Assembly: GCA_011033025.1 (NCBI GenBank)
Contig: WFMF01000078.1
Location: forward strand, 435,001 to 499,000
Length of the DNA: 64,000 bases
Source of the DNA: Beroe forskalii
Taxonomy: Eukaryota > Ctenophora > Nuda > Beroida > Beroidae
Reading direction: 5' to 3'
This document shows positions 44,331 through 56,209 of this stretch, one piece after another (the first letter of the stretch is position 1; every line of letters begins with the position of its first letter). Below the pieces are notes generated by a model, which saw nothing but the letters and a program-made list of their open reading frames with translations, was not told the DNA's origin and made no database searches. Both the position numbers and the translations under genes were made by a program.

Positions 44331-46547
44331 TTCTTTTAAATATTATATCAATTAATGAATTGTCAATATATCAACAACCAGCACCAATCTATATTGGGTG
44401 GGTGACATCTCATCTCACGACATTTCATCACTCAGGACACTATTTCCCGTCCTGGCCCAAACCATACCCCTAACCCAAACCCCTAACCCTATGCTTAAAC
44501 CTAGCCTGGCCTTCTTAAGCCTAACTGACCTAGCCAGACCCTTACTTTGCATAGAGCTGACATATTGCAGAGATGAAATTAATCCTGTTTAATGAAGTGT
44601 CCTGAGATTAAATGTCCATTCCCCTCTATATTTACAAATTCAAAGTGTTTGTAAGCTCTAAAGTTATCTAAAGTTATTGAGGATACTTTTGAGCAATCTT
44701 TACATATCATTTTGGCAAAGTAATATGTTACAAAAATATTTCGCATATTTTTGCAGACCACTCGATTGACCAGAGGCCTTGATAAAGACTTTGATTTCCT
44801 CAGCGCTTCAACTTTCTATTTAAATCCTGTCAAAGGGACACAATTTTACCTCTTCATCGAGTCCTTTTTAAATTGGAGCAGTCATGCACACATATGGGTA
44901 ACTAATATGTTACAAATAGGTAGTTAATGTTTTCAAAATAAACCTTCAACATTTGAGTAGTAATTAGTCTGTTCCATGTTGAATGACTGGTTTCTAAGGC
45001 CTTCCAACTGGTTTTCATATTGCCTCTTTTGCTTGAGAACTCTCATGGCTTTTTGCTTGACCATGTTTTTACTTGGACCATCCCTCATCTTTTTCATTTG
45101 ATCAGAATATCTCTTCAATTCAATCTGAAAATAAATCACCAAGATTTAAGCATGGTTCAAGATGCAATTAAAATCATCGATTGTGGTTGACTTAATGAAT
45201 CTATTTGTGGACACTATTTGTATCAAGAAAAAGAAATTTTTAGGAAAAGAAATTTATTTTTAATCTACAATTTGGAATACAATGAAAATAAGTTACATAA
45301 AATTTCCTCACCCTTGACCCTTTGAATAACCCAAAATGCTTTAAACAGTACACTACTTCATGTTTTCAGTTTTAATGTTTGATGCTCACAAATTAAATCT
45401 TCTTTAAAATGATATCGTTTATGTATTAATTAGGGAAAAAAATATTGTGCTGGTGCTTCTTGCATGTGGACCTGATAGCAGCTTAATAGTGTAATCTAGG
45501 CTAGCATGATTGCAATTATTAAATTAACCGTAAATTCTAGAATGATACTGGATTGTGCTGTAAAAAGTAATTTCAACTCAATTCAGTGAAAAAAGCATCC
45601 CTAATAACAAATTAAGTGAATATAAATGAATACATAAAAATAGCTTATTATTATACTGTTGAACTTGATTGCTTATAGCATTGACTGAGGGGGGCTCCAT
45701 AGTGAGGAAAACAAGAAAATTTGAGGAAAACAAGAAAATTTATTTTACACAAACAACATAAATATAAATATTAATTGTCAGAGATAGAGATGGTTCCAAA
45801 AAACTCAGGGCAGATGAGCACCTTGCAATCAGTGCCGATCAGCGCTGATCAGCGCCGACCCACCACCGATCAGCACTGATCGGCGCTGATCAGCGCTGAT
45901 CAGCGCCGATCAGCGCCTACCAAAACACCTGCACAAGAGCCCCCGAAAACTCCATCGGCACCCATCAGCGCTGATCAGCACCGACCAGCGCTGCCAGCGC
46001 CGATCGCCAATTCACCAAACCCGCACTGATATGGACATTCTGGCACGTTTCCCTCAAAATATAATTGCGGCTGCAGCCCTGGGTGTCGTTGAGACATCGA
46101 TCAATTTACCAAAGTTAGATTAAGGAAGTGGTAGAGGATGGGCATGAAAATGCAAAAATGGATTCAAATCAGAACTTCTTTACACCACTGATTTACTGCT
46201 AATTTCGATAATACAACATTGAAAATGATTATATTATCTCTTGTCTTCAGAAAACTCCATTTGGTGATAAGCACCTTGATTTGATTATAATTAGTAGCGT
46301 TGTTAAGTTTAAAATTACTACATGGATTCTTCTTTGTTCTACAAAGAAGAAGACTATATGGATTTATTAGTATATCAACATAGGAACAGATGAATAATGT
46401 TTAAATATAATTTAAATACAATTTACTCACATCAAGTTTTTGAATCTTCTTCTCAACACTATCACCTCGGCTGTCTAAGTTGGCTATGCTATCTGTTAGA
46501 TTAGGGGCAGGGCCTTTTGGCCGAGCATTTCCAAATAACCTGTTCAT
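43500..46547 (-). CDS. CHMP5: CHMP5, ESCRT-III subunit (incomplete)
   Basis: Exon 1 (46,431-46,547) encodes [20 protein letters not shown] and the next 19 residues, almost as in animal CHMP5. Exon 2 (44,944-45,124) encodes [31 protein letters not shown] and SFNMEQTNY, the basic helical core. A 3' exon starting at 43,640 encodes [20 protein letters not shown]. Phases of exons 1 and 2 agree. The middle segment (the VDAMK...DQIEDLQDQLEDM region) and the C terminus are not found, and the frame shifts after residues DDDMS in the 3' exon. Both defects fall in or next to the poor-quality block. CHMP5 works in endosomal ESCRT-III disassembly with VTA1 and VPS4. No paralogue signature suggests another CHMP. 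Confidence 0.85.
45225..45490. repeat. Diverged dispersed repeat in CHMP5 intron 1
   Basis: Same family as 12,575-12,790 and 3,555-3,720, with many substitutions. Confidence 0.6.
45827..46008. repeat. GATC/AGCGCT palindromic short satellite in CHMP5 intron 1
   Basis: Ten-base units GATCAGCGCT with variants (GATCAGCGCC, GATCAGCACT) alternate in near-palindromic runs, broken by a less repetitive patch at about 45,918-45,960. GC-rich inside an AT-rich intron. Confidence 0.8.
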
Positions 46548-47386
46548 TCTTTTTATTCACTAGGGAACACCATTTTTAGCTTGTTAGTCAAAAACATAGT
46601 TGGGTTGTGACATAAGATTGAGTTATAACAAAGCAATTAATAAATAATAAGTCTAATATTTTCCTAATTGCATGCCCAATGCACAAATATATTTTACCAA
46701 AACGTTATCAAGCTGAATCAACGAACAAATAAAATGTTAGTAGATGACCCATTAGAATGTAACCATTCAAAATTCAACCTTAAGAATTTTAATGAAAATT
46801 AAAGAGCTGAGCATTTTAACTCATTGAGAAACCCTTATGAATAAACTATTTGACTTGATCCTTATTCTTTTTATCATTCATCAAGTTAGGCCACATGAAG
46901 CTTTGAATCTCTTGAACAGTTCATAGAATAATGACAAAATTAAATTCCTGAAACTAACACATTCCATTCTGTGATTGCAGCAATGGGTGCCTGCCTGCAT
47001 CCAATCCCACAACACAGTTTCAATTGCATGTGCCACAGTGTATGTTAGCCATCATAGCACAATATCATTTTGAGTGTCTCATTATGCTCTGTTTGGATCT
47101 ATCCAGACTCTGAAGAAGGAATCTCAGCTTGAATCCCATCACTATGGTGTTCTAAAAGGGCCAAATTGAAAATAGTCATATGGTGTATTTGATACCTATC
47201 CCATATCTATTTTTCATTTGGCCCTTTTAAAACAGTGCATGTGTTCCAAAAGGGCCAAATTGGCCCCTATGGAACAGCCTGTGTTCCAAAAGAACCAAAG
47301 AGGCCCTTTTAGAATAGCTTTGTGTTCTAGACAGGCCAAATGCACAAACATGCCGAGTTTTTCAAGTGTTCTTGATGTGCATAGTT
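46548..47386. other. Upstream of CHMP5, no gene seen
   Basis: No coding region recognised. At 47,215-47,340 there are loose repeats of CCAAAAGGGCCAAAT type. Confidence 0.45.
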
Positions 47387-47745
47387 TGAAAAATCTCCGA
47401 AGAGAATGAAATAATATAAATATATTCTGAGAAAGCACTAGAGGTGCATCACCAATAGTGTATCACAATTTCACAAAGCATCATCAATATAATTTAAGCT
47501 TAAAAAGTAAAATAAAAATATATTATAAGTCCTGATCATTACAAATTAACCAACAAAAAACAAACCCTGTCTTATTAAAAATGCCCTAATAAGGAATGAA
47601 AAGGCCAAAAACGGTCAGATTCACATGAACAAATGAACAAGAAAAATGTTATCATTGGTGAATCATGCAAAAAAAATTGCTGTGTCTACAGCCCACTGTA
47701 TGAAAAGAAAAAACAATATGTATGAACTTTCGTTAAAAGAACAGC
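47387..47745 (-). repeat. Second copy of retroelement 3' tail
   Basis: Reverse complement of about 9,000-9,358, without its ORF. A 5'-truncated insertion is likely. Confidence 0.7.
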
Positions 47746-47913
47746 TATACACGAGTTTGTAAGCCATCTAAATGAGCTATGAAAACATTGTTTATGTAAA
47801 CATTGTTTTCGGTATATTTTACCCCCAGTGACAGAATACCTCTTGTGGGTCGTCGAGCGCAGATTTTCACTGCTCAATTTGGTCGCCACCGTTTCAAGAA
47901 TTTTTTATCCGTC

Positions 47914-48560
47914 GAAAAATTTCATGGTATTTCCCATCTGAATATGCCTCTAAGATCAATTTGGTAATGTATAATTTGATCACAACAGCCCGCCGCAGGC
48001 GAAAAATTTTAGGGTATTTCCTATCTGAATCTGCTTCTGTGATGAATTTGGTAATGTATAATTCGATCACAACAGACCGCCGCAGCGAAAAATTTTCTTG
48101 TATGTCCATCTGAATATGCTTCTGAGATGAATTTGGTAACATTGTATAATTCGATTTCGATCACAACAGACCGCCGCAGCGAAAAATTTTCATGGTATTT
48201 CCATCTGAATATGCCTCTAAGATCAATTTGGTAATGTATAATTTGATCACAACAGCCCGCCGCAGGCGAAAATTTGTAGGGTATTTCTTATCTGAATCTG
48301 CTTCTGAGATGAATTTGGTAAAGTATAATTCGATCACAACAGACTGCCGCAGCGAAAAATTTTCATGGTATTTCCATTTGAATATGCCTCTAAGATCAAT
48401 TTGGTAATGTATAATTTGATCACAACAGCTTGCCGCAGGCGAAAAATTTCATGGGTTTTCCCATCTGAATCTGCTTATAAGATCAATTTTGTAATGTATC
48501 ATTTGATCACAACAGACCGCCGCAGCGAAAAATTTTATGGTATTTCCCATCTAACATTAG
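47914..48560. repeat. 87-bp tandem array, about 7 copies
   Basis: Units run from GCGAAAAATTT through ATCTGAATATGC, AATTTGGTAATGTATAAT and GATCACAACAG to CCGCCGCAG. Two unit types roughly alternate (AATATGCCTCTAAGATCAA and AATCTGCTTCTGAGATGAA), so the higher-order period is about 174 bp. Because 87 is divisible by three, open frames run through it; they are not considered genes. Confidence 0.85.
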
Positions 48561-49262
48561 GACGTTTATCTTCCAGAGAAAAAAAGAATTTGGAAGAAAT
48601 ATCGATCAGACGAGGTGTTAGAGCCAAAACTTACTTTTTCAAAAACTTAATACTTCCTTGTGTTTCAACAGTTGGTTGGCATTACTTAATTATTTAAGCA
48701 TGTTTAGAACATTCGAAAAACATTCATCTTCCCAAGGAAAAAAGAATTTTGAAAAAATATCAATCAGACGCAATGTTTCAGCCGAAAGTCAGCTTTTAGA
48801 AACTAAACATTTCCTTGTGTTTCAATCGCTTTTCATTGCTACTCAGCGTCTGAAGCATTTCATGGATTATTTATCAACATGAGAAAAAAATAATTTAATA
48901 AATATATCGACCAGGTGCAATGTTATAGCCAAAACTAGATTTTTTCATAAACTGAATATTTCCTTGTGTTTAAACAGCTCGTTATTAATAATCGACACAT
49001 TTAAGCATGTTTAGAATCTTAGCAAAACAAACATCTACCAGAGGGAAAAAGAATTTTGAAAAAATATTGCTCAGACGCAACGTTATAGCTAAAACATGGA
49101 TTTTTGTAAACTAAATATTTGCTTGTGTTTCAACAGTTTGTTATTAATAATAAACATATTCAACCATATTTAGAATCTTCGTAAATCATTCATCTACCAG
49201 AGGAAAAAAGAATTTTGAAAAAATATCGATCCGTTCTCAAGTTATAGTCAAAACAGTGTACA
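48561..49262. repeat. About 155-bp tandem array, 4-5 copies
   Basis: Each copy holds AAAAAGAATTTTGAAAAAAT, a short variable part with GTTATAGCCAAAAC, then TTTCCTTGTGTTTCAACAG and TTTAAGCATGTTTAGAA. Copies begin near 48,570, 48,730, 48,878, 49,030 and 49,190. Confidence 0.75.
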
Positions 49263-49943
49263 CAGTGAATATTGTAAGTATTTATTTGCCGGCGACCACA
49301 CCATCGAGCGTAGCCCTGACGACCAGCGAGCGTAGGATGAGATTTTACCTGTAATTGTATTGTGGTCGTCGAGCATGGCGACCAACACCAGCGAGCGTAG
49401 CTTTTTCAGCTTTTTTTTGACGACCAGCACATTTTAGAGCTGCGTGTGCCTTTATCATTTGGACTAAAATTTGAACGAGACTACTTTGAAGTTTACCTAC
49501 GTGCTCAAATATTTCAAATAATTAACGTATGGTTAATACAAGTTTATTTCAAACGCAAGCAAATATCCCACGCATTATTATAGATGTTTTGAGTACGTTA
49601 TCACAAGTTTCGCGGTCCAATACAGCTGCGAGGGCTTGAGGCAGTCATCGTAAATGTACTACTGACTTTTGTCAGGATGATTCTTACTCTTCACGACATA
49701 ATTAAAGCTGTACAATTGTCAAACACAATGAAATACTTAGTTATTATAAGTCACGGTTATAATTTGGCGGCTTTTGAACAGTATCGTAAGTAATCAATTC
49801 GTTTATGCTAATTTCATTGGGAATTTCAATGCTAATTTCAATGAAAATTCGGTCGTTTGGACGTTTGGGTCGCCACTAACGTGGCTGTTGGTTGTCGAGC
49901 GACGCTCTCTCGCTCGCTAGGGTTCTGTCACTGGGATTTTACC

Positions 49944-50366
49944 CTTATCAAAGGAAATTAAAAAATTCCAAATTGTCACAATGCATCAACATTCCATTCC
50001 CTGCCTAAGCCCGCATAGATGTGTGTACGCGCTGCGCGAGCCACAGTGCCACACAGGGATATAGGTATTTAAAAAAAACAATTTAAAACAATTTTTAAAA
50101 CAATTCTAATTTTATTAAATTTATAGTTCACACTCACACTCTATAACAATATAGCTATAAACTGATCTATATACAATCCTGTTCAGATATATAAGCAATA
50201 TTTGTACTTATACTTATTCACCCACTTATAATTATAAGATAATTTGTTGAGAAAACTGTGAATTTACTGTATAGTTTACCGTATAATTTACTGTATAATT
50301 TCCTGTATAAAGCATAGCGAAGTACCATAAATTTTGATGACATGCCAAGTGGCACAAGTAGAGAAT
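49944..50366. other. No gene seen; one GC-rich repeat fragment
   Basis: At about 50,007-50,072 there is a degraded unit of the GC-rich family (CTAAGCCCGCATAGATGTGT through CAGGGATATAGG). The rest is AT-rich without recognised content. Confidence 0.5.
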
Positions 50367-53300
50367 GAAAACAAAGAGTTTATGAAAACAAAGAGTTTAT
50401 TTTGATCTCCATTAATACAAATCACATTTCAAACACACACACAAACACAAATGATTTTTGACGTCCGAATCACAATACTTGTAATTTGAACTAAGATTTT
50501 AATTACAGTTCATTATATTTTATCATCTGCATTGAATACCTAGTATGCAAAATCATTATACTATTATAGTCATCACTATATTGATATTAGAGACCATTTA
50601 GTTCACAGGAATATACTCATGTAGCACGCTTTGCTGACCATTTTTGCAGGAAAAAAGAAGATTCTATCATTTATTAGTGTATTGTGTTAAATAGTGGTCT
50701 CATTAACTTTATAGTAGTTCATAACATCAGACGTAATCATTTGTTGACCCATGTTACTGGGTCAGAAAAGCAAGCCAAAAAACAAAATGGTATAGAATTT
50801 TCTTCAAAGCAGTTGTGATCTACGAGGCATAAATGTTAGGTACCATTAATACCATCATTTCAGCATACTGAGTGAGTATCATACAGTATGAGTTACACAG
50901 CTGTTTAAGAGCTTTCTATGTAGTTTGGAGCCTTGTGAGGCAATTCAGGCCTTTGTGAAACTGACTAGTAACTCTAGCATCCTTTTGCTGCATCTGTTTG
51001 TAATGTTCTAATGATACCTACATTATTACCTGCAGAGCTAGTCAGTTTCAGATACAGATGCACCCTGAGTGGCAGACCAGTTATCGTGGCTGGAGAAAGG
51101 ATGCAGTGGCTATTTGCTTCATAGCACCCCTTGGGACCACCTGGTCCACCACTTGGGGTCAAATATTCTCGACAAAAATATGATGGTAAATACCAACAAC
51201 ATAATATATAGAATTGTAACTTGTATGACATGATAATTTAGTAACATCACTTGAAATCAATGGTCTGAGGATTTATTGTCATACAAAGGTTTAAGGATTT
51301 GGGACTAAGGCCTGATGCATCATGCATAGACTTACATTAGAACATATAAGTCAGTGACATCCAAAAAGTCGCCAAATAGAATTGGTGTGTCGCATTTTGT
51401 ATTATGTACAAGACAAGTTTTTCACTAACTTAACAACCTACTTCATTTCACCCATGGGTCTCGGCTCAAGGATGTCTCTAAGATTGACTGACTGAAGTAG
51501 ACAAACAGACAAACGAACAAAATATGAATATTGAACACACTCACAACCCGAGTCGTGGTTAACCGTTTCCATTTTTATAATTTCGGTAATGGGAAAAATT
51601 CCCATCGTTAAAGTGTGAACACAACCGTTGGTCCCGTTATCACTTTCCACTATATACTCTCATCATGGTTCCACCGTGCAAAATTCTGTAAAATTGCTAT
51701 TAAGCCAGTTTTCTGAACCTGACTTTTGTGTTTCTAGGAGAGATTTCTTAAGGACAGATTTTATCAAATTTTCATCACTATCAAGGCCAAAATTCTCAAG
51801 TTTTGGAAGTTTACTAAAACAATTCCAGAGCCATGGTGCCCTATATGAAAAATAGATAGATGGCTCTGGTGTCAGGAACCTGTTGCCACTGCGCTTTGAT
51901 ATGTTGAGGGTCTGATAGATAGGCTTGGGCTCCTTAGACTGAACTATTTTCACAAGTTCCATGATACTTCTTAGTCGATATAAATTTTGTACTGTTAATA
52001 AGTTTTCATGGGTGAAAAGAGGCTTAGACGATTCTCTACAGAAAAATTCTTTGCCAAGTTTTTGCTTATCGATTGGACGAGCTCTTACACAGGTGCGAAA
52101 TTTCTCTAGAAACAAGTTAGTATCACCGAACATTATTCGTATGTATGCATTTCTTTTAGTACGGAAAACAGGGTCTAAGTTACTTATAGCAACCCCACCC
52201 CATACAGAGATAGCATAGCTTAGATGCGATTCGAAGAGTGAATGATAAATTTGTTTATGCAGTTTAGCTGGTAGACAGTTCACAATCCGGTATAGTCTGC
52301 CACATGCACTTTTTAGAGTCTTGTTCAGCTTTGCAATGTGTGGTTTCCATGACAAATCTTCATCTAGTAACACTCCTAGGAATTTAGCCTCATTAACTTT
52401 CTTAATTATTTTTCCATAAACAGATAGTTGAAGGTTGTCAGGAATGGAACTACGCAAATTTTTCTTACCAGGCCCAAAAAGCATGTAACAACATTTCTTA
52501 GTATTTATATGTAAAAGGTTAGATTCCATATACTCTGATACTTTTGACAGAACTAAGTTAGCATTTGAGTAGGCCTCTTCTATGTTGTTCCTGGTAACAA
52601 ATATGTTAGTATCATCAGCGAATAAAATAAATTGGCCATTTTCAGAACAGTTACAAATGTCATTAATGTATAATATAAAAAGCAGTGGACCCAGTACTGA
52701 GCCCTGAGGCACCCCAAATCGCACATTAAGAGTTTCAGACTTTTCATCTAGTACATTAACTAGTTGGCTTCTACCAGAAAGGTAACTTCTAATAAGGCTC
52801 AATGCCTTTCCACAAACGCCGTAGTGATTCAGCTTACAGGCCAGTATTTCGTGATCTATAGTATCAAATGCTTTACTCAGGTCAATGAAGATCCCCAGAG
52901 TATACTTTTTTGACTTAATTTGCTTTTCTATATAGGTTACTGAGTAGTTTAGAGCATGGTTTGTTGAGTGTCCCTTCCTGAAACCGTACTGGTTATTATA
53001 AATAATTTCATTGTCCTCAAAAAATTGGTACATTCTGTTGAAGATTACCTTCTCAAAAATTTTCCCAAAAATTGGTAAGGTAGAAACAGGTCTATAGTTT
53101 TCAAATAGTTCTTCATTATCTTTTTTGTAGATAGGTGTAATTCTGCCGGTTTTAAGTTCAGCTGGAAAGTATCCTTCAACCATACATTTGTTGTACAAGA
53201 TTGATAGAGTTGGTGCAGTTATTTTAGAAGTTAATTTGATCACATGGATCGGTATATCGCTGGATTTTCCTAGTTTAAGTTCGTCAATTATATTCTCTAT

Positions 53301-54770
53301 TTCCTCTTCATTACACTCCCTTAGGTTAAGTTTATCAGTCAGTTTATGATGTAGGAAGTCTTTATAACTTAATAGATTATTTATCCTGATGCCATTATCG
53401 TCAATATTAGCTTTATTTAGTGAGGGAGCTAATGAAACGAAGTATTTATTGAATTCATTGGCAATTACTCTTCTATCTGTAATACGTTTATTGTTTATAA
53501 GAAAGTTTGCCTTAACATGAGATTTATCTTTACCTCGCACACTGTTAATAATTTTCCACAGCTTCCGACTATCTCCTGCACATTCATCTACTTTGGAGCC
53601 CAAATATGTGGCTTTCCGTTGATTAATTAAGAACTTTAGCTTCTTTCTGTATTCAGAAAATTTAAGATATTTTGCATTTGTATCTGCACAATAATAACAG
53701 ACACAGTTATTACGATCAGTCTTTTTGATAAATCTGTTAACACAAACTTTCTTTTTTGCAGATTCCCATAAATTGAATAATTTGTCTTTGTTTCTTATAG
53801 AAGCAACTAATCCTGGTGTAATCCATGGATTGTTAACTATGGTACGCTTAGACTGCTTAGGTTTATCAAGTTTACATGATCGGTCTAATTTGGTTTGGAA
53901 GATATGAGCAAATTCGGTGAAATTATTCGGAGGTTTGTCATTTAGTTCTTCTTTCAGTTCATTTCCAAATTTCTCAACGTTAGAAGTACAGTAATCATAA
54001 TATTGCACATGCGTACATTTTGGCATACAATGTGGTAGTATCCCTTCACAGATTTGAAACAATGCCATGTGGTGAGAGATATGAAGTCTAAGAGTACCTG
54101 ATAATGTAGTATGTTCGGGACTGTTGGTGAAGATATTGTCAATACATGATTTCTTACAGCCTGGTTTTTCATGGGTGTGTGTAGATATGAGAGGATACAT
54201 TCCTAGGGCAAGGGTGCATTCCTCAAGGAGTTGAGTTTCTCTCGAGTTGTCCCTGTGCAAATCTATGTTGAAATCACCAATAATATGTACTGACTTTTTG
54301 GGCAAATGTGCAATTATTTCATTTAGTTCACTTATAGCGTCACCTAGAACACCACTAGGGGGACGGTAAACTACACCTACTGTGGACAGCTCATTACCCT
54401 TGTTTATGGTTACAAAAAGAGTTTCAAGGTTTTCACTAGTTGATGAAGCTGTCTGATTAATTACAGCATTGAGAGAGTTACTAACATAGAGACAAACACC
54501 AGTACCCTTCGACTTACCTTCAATGACTTCCTGATAGTATGGTGTATATCCAGGTAAATTGTACACAGCACTTTCATCTACACTAGTGTTAGTTTCTGCT
54601 AACCCTATAACAGAAAATTTAAGTTTCATACGATGGATCTGGGTAGAAAATAAATCGAAGTTGGTTTTATTGCCATCTATGTTTTGAAAAAGCATGCTAC
54701 CATTCAACTCAAGGTCTTTATTGTAGATAGAGTTGAATTTATCGATATCATATGCTGTGCAGTTCTCTAG
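50367..54770 (-). mobile_element. 5'-truncated copy 2 of the AlkB-bearing LINE family
   Basis: Nearly identical to 20,432-24,810 including the 3' region. Similarity stops at about 54,770, inside the start of the endonuclease, so ORF1 and the zinc finger are missing. The 3' end carries two direct copies of the 17-bp unit AAAACAAAGAGTTTATG where copy 1 has one, like a short-repeat LINE tail. High identity between copies implies recent movement. Confidence 0.88.
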
Positions 54771-54839
54771 TGAAAGAGATAAGGAAAAAACTAATAAGCC
54801 ACCAGATGCATCTGCCGTCCCATGTTTACATAAAACCAT
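51663..54839 (-). CDS. Open LINE ORF2: endonuclease plus reverse transcriptase
   Basis: An uninterrupted frame of 1,058 codons. The first about 25 codons, including the ATG at 54,839, come from flanking DNA and not from the element; LINE sequence starts at ENCTAYDIDKF. APE endonuclease motifs AETN, YRPPSG, GDFNID (about residue 188) and SHH, and reverse-transcriptase motifs NYRPVSTLP (about 580), [23 protein letters not shown] and FADDTN (about 740) are intact. The C-terminal part after the RT shows no second nuclease. It could supply reverse transcriptase if transcribed, but this copy lacks its own 5' region. Confidence 0.88.
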   Translation of the reverse strand: MVLCKHGTADASGGLLVFSLSLSLENCTAYDIDKFNSIYNKDLELNGSMLFQNIDGNKTNFDLFSTQIHRMKLKFSVIGLAETNTSVDESAVYNLPGYTPYYQEVIEGKSKGTGVCLYVSNSLNAVINQTASSTSENLETLFVTINKGNELSTVGVVYRPPSGVLGDAISELNEIIAHLPKKSVHIIGDFNIDLHRDNSRETQLLEECTLALGMYPLISTHTHEKPGCKKSCIDNIFTNSPEHTTLSGTLRLHISHHMALFQICEGILPHCMPKCTHVQYYDYCTSNVEKFGNELKEELNDKPPNNFTEFAHIFQTKLDRSCKLDKPKQSKRTIVNNPWITPGLVASIRNKDKLFNLWESAKKKVCVNRFIKKTDRNNCVCYYCADTNAKYLKFSEYRKKLKFLINQRKATYLGSKVDECAGDSRKLWKIINSVRGKDKSHVKANFLINNKRITDRRVIANEFNKYFVSLAPSLNKANIDDNGIRINNLLSYKDFLHHKLTDKLNLRECNEEEIENIIDELKLGKSSDIPIHVIKLTSKITAPTLSILYNKCMVEGYFPAELKTGRITPIYKKDNEELFENYRPVSTLPIFGKIFEKVIFNRMYQFFEDNEIIYNNQYGFRKGHSTNHALNYSVTYIEKQIKSKKYTLGIFIDLSKAFDTIDHEILACKLNHYGVCGKALSLIRSYLSGRSQLVNVLDEKSETLNVRFGVPQGSVLGPLLFILYINDICNCSENGQFILFADDTNIFVTRNNIEEAYSNANLVLSKVSEYMESNLLHINTKKCCYMLFGPGKKNLRSSIPDNLQLSVYGKIIKKVNEAKFLGVLLDEDLSWKPHIAKLNKTLKSACGRLYRIVNCLPAKLHKQIYHSLFESHLSYAISVWGGVAISNLDPVFRTKRNAYIRIMFGDTNLFLEKFRTCVRARPIDKQKLGKEFFCRESSKPLFTHENLLTVQNLYRLRSIMELVKIVQSKEPKPIYQTLNISKRSGNRFLTPEPSIYFSYRAPWLWNCFSKLPKLENFGLDSDENLIKSVLKKSLLETQKSGSENWLNSNFTEFCTVEP

Positions 54840-55165
54840 TCATACAAGATCTGGAGTCATATTTTACGATTGATTGAAAACCCTCCGTGGAGGGGTGCCG
54901 CTTTTATGGGCAGAAAATAAATAAATATAATTAGTAACATTAATATGAAAAGACCCTCTGCAGGGCACTGTACACCAATTAAGAGAAAAAATGTGATTTA
55001 AACTCTACTCAAACAAACAATAGTGTCTAAACGCTCGTGAGGACTACCAAGTCCTGTATACTAACATGTAGAAACTAGTAAATCATCAGGAATCATGCAC
55101 AACCACACTAAAAATCATAATATCGCACTGACTAAGTCTCCACCTGAATATCACAGTAAACACAA
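54840..55165. other. No gene seen between LINE pieces
   Basis: AT-rich flank of copy 2. No recognised content. Confidence 0.4.
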
Positions 55166-55169
55166 GTCA

Positions 55170-55990
55170 CTATGTAGCACTCCTTGGAACACTACACACT
55201 TTACCGTTCCTGATAAAGTGTCTTTTCTCCTTTTCCTCCTCCGACAACCGCTTCACCTCCTTCACCAGCTCCCTCCGCTGCTCCCTCTCCTCCGGCGACC
55301 TGTCTGGGTTGACATACACTTTCTTGTACTTCTCAAGCAGACAGAGCTTTCGGGACTTGACCAAGATCTGCTCAGCAACGGTCGATGACGCTGTTGTGAC
55401 TTTAACTGGTCTCGTGACTCCGCCAGGCTTCTTCTGTCCAACACGGCAGGATTCAATGCGGGGCTTCTCTCCCATGGACTGGAACATCTCTTCGACCTTG
55501 GTAGCCAGCTCCTCGTCTTTCTCTTCTTCGAGGCCAAAAATCATGACGTTCTTGGCGCGGTCCTCTCCTTTGCACTACGCCCTGTACCACTTTCTTCAAC
55601 ACTGTCTGGCTGACTGGTTTCTCCTTCACGTTACCTTGTACAGCTGCTTATAAGACTTGAACTCCTCTTTCACAGTGCTCGCCACTGACGTCTGAACCGT
55701 GGAATCTTGACCCCTTCCAGCTGCTCATCCTTCACTGATATCAGTTCTGACTGGAGTTTGATGATAGTCTTTTGAGCATCAATCAACCGCTGCAACACTG
55801 TGGGAGGTGGTCTTGTAATCCGTCATGTGCCGCATACGAGACTGCTGATCAAGCACACGGGATTCAATGAACAACACTGCTGTCTCTGGCCCCTCCCCGA
55901 TTCAATATGATAGCCGTAGTCAGCTGTCCCGTGCTGGTAATCCTTAGTCCATTGAACGCTTTATCGAGGAATGAAACACAATTATTCTTT
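55170..55990 (-). pseudogene. LINE ORF1 (RRM-like RNA-binding protein) remnant
   Basis: The 124-codon frame 55,170-55,544 reads MIFGLEEEKDEELATKVEEM, then ESCRVGQKKPGG, RPVKVTTASS and VYVNPDRSPEER, and ends HFIRNGKV. This is the ORF1 C-terminal half found in many invertebrate LINEs of the CR1/L2/Rex type. Upstream to about 55,990 a coiled-coil-like stretch (LQRLIDAQKTIIKLQSEL) follows in other frames, so at least one frameshift separates them. It is a different family from the AlkB-type ORF1. Role: RNA binding and nucleic-acid chaperone. Confidence 0.7.
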
Positions 55991-56209
55991 ACCAATTCTT
56001 GCATTTCTTTGTGCTGGGCATCTTTTGTACTTGTACACATAGCAACACAGTAACGGTGTAAACCTTGCTGCTATATCAAACGTGCTGATAAGCGTACTGA
56101 TAAGAGAGCACTAATAAGCAACGAATGAAAAAGTGATATACTGCAACCTTCTTTTATGAGTTATAGCACTAATAAGTAGGCAATAGTACTGTTATATGTG
56201 AGCTTTGCA

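Larger units (their letters stand above)
47824..49935. mobile_element. 2.1-kb non-autonomous DNA transposon, 8-bp target duplication
   Basis: Terminal repeats CCCAGTGACAGAA at both ends are flanked by ATTTTACC (47,816-47,823 and 49,936-49,943). An 8-bp duplication and a CAGTG-like end resemble hAT elements. Subterminal regions carry repeated GTCGTCGAGCG and ACCAGCGAGCGTAG motifs, as transposase-binding sites often do. The interior is two tandem arrays; no transposase is present. Confidence 0.8.

Noticed and set aside
44455..44495. Telomere-like CCCTAACC repeats
   Set aside because: Only a short irregular run of CCCTAACC and CCCAAACC; not a tandem telomere array.
47914..48560. CRISPR-like regularly spaced repeats
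   Set aside because: Whole 87-bp units repeat without unique spacers, inside a transposon in a eukaryotic genome. It is a tandem array.
48192..48697. Open frames running through the 87-bp array as a repetitive protein gene
   Set aside because: The unit length is divisible by three, so any stop-free frame stays open. No start context, splice signals or known repeat family.
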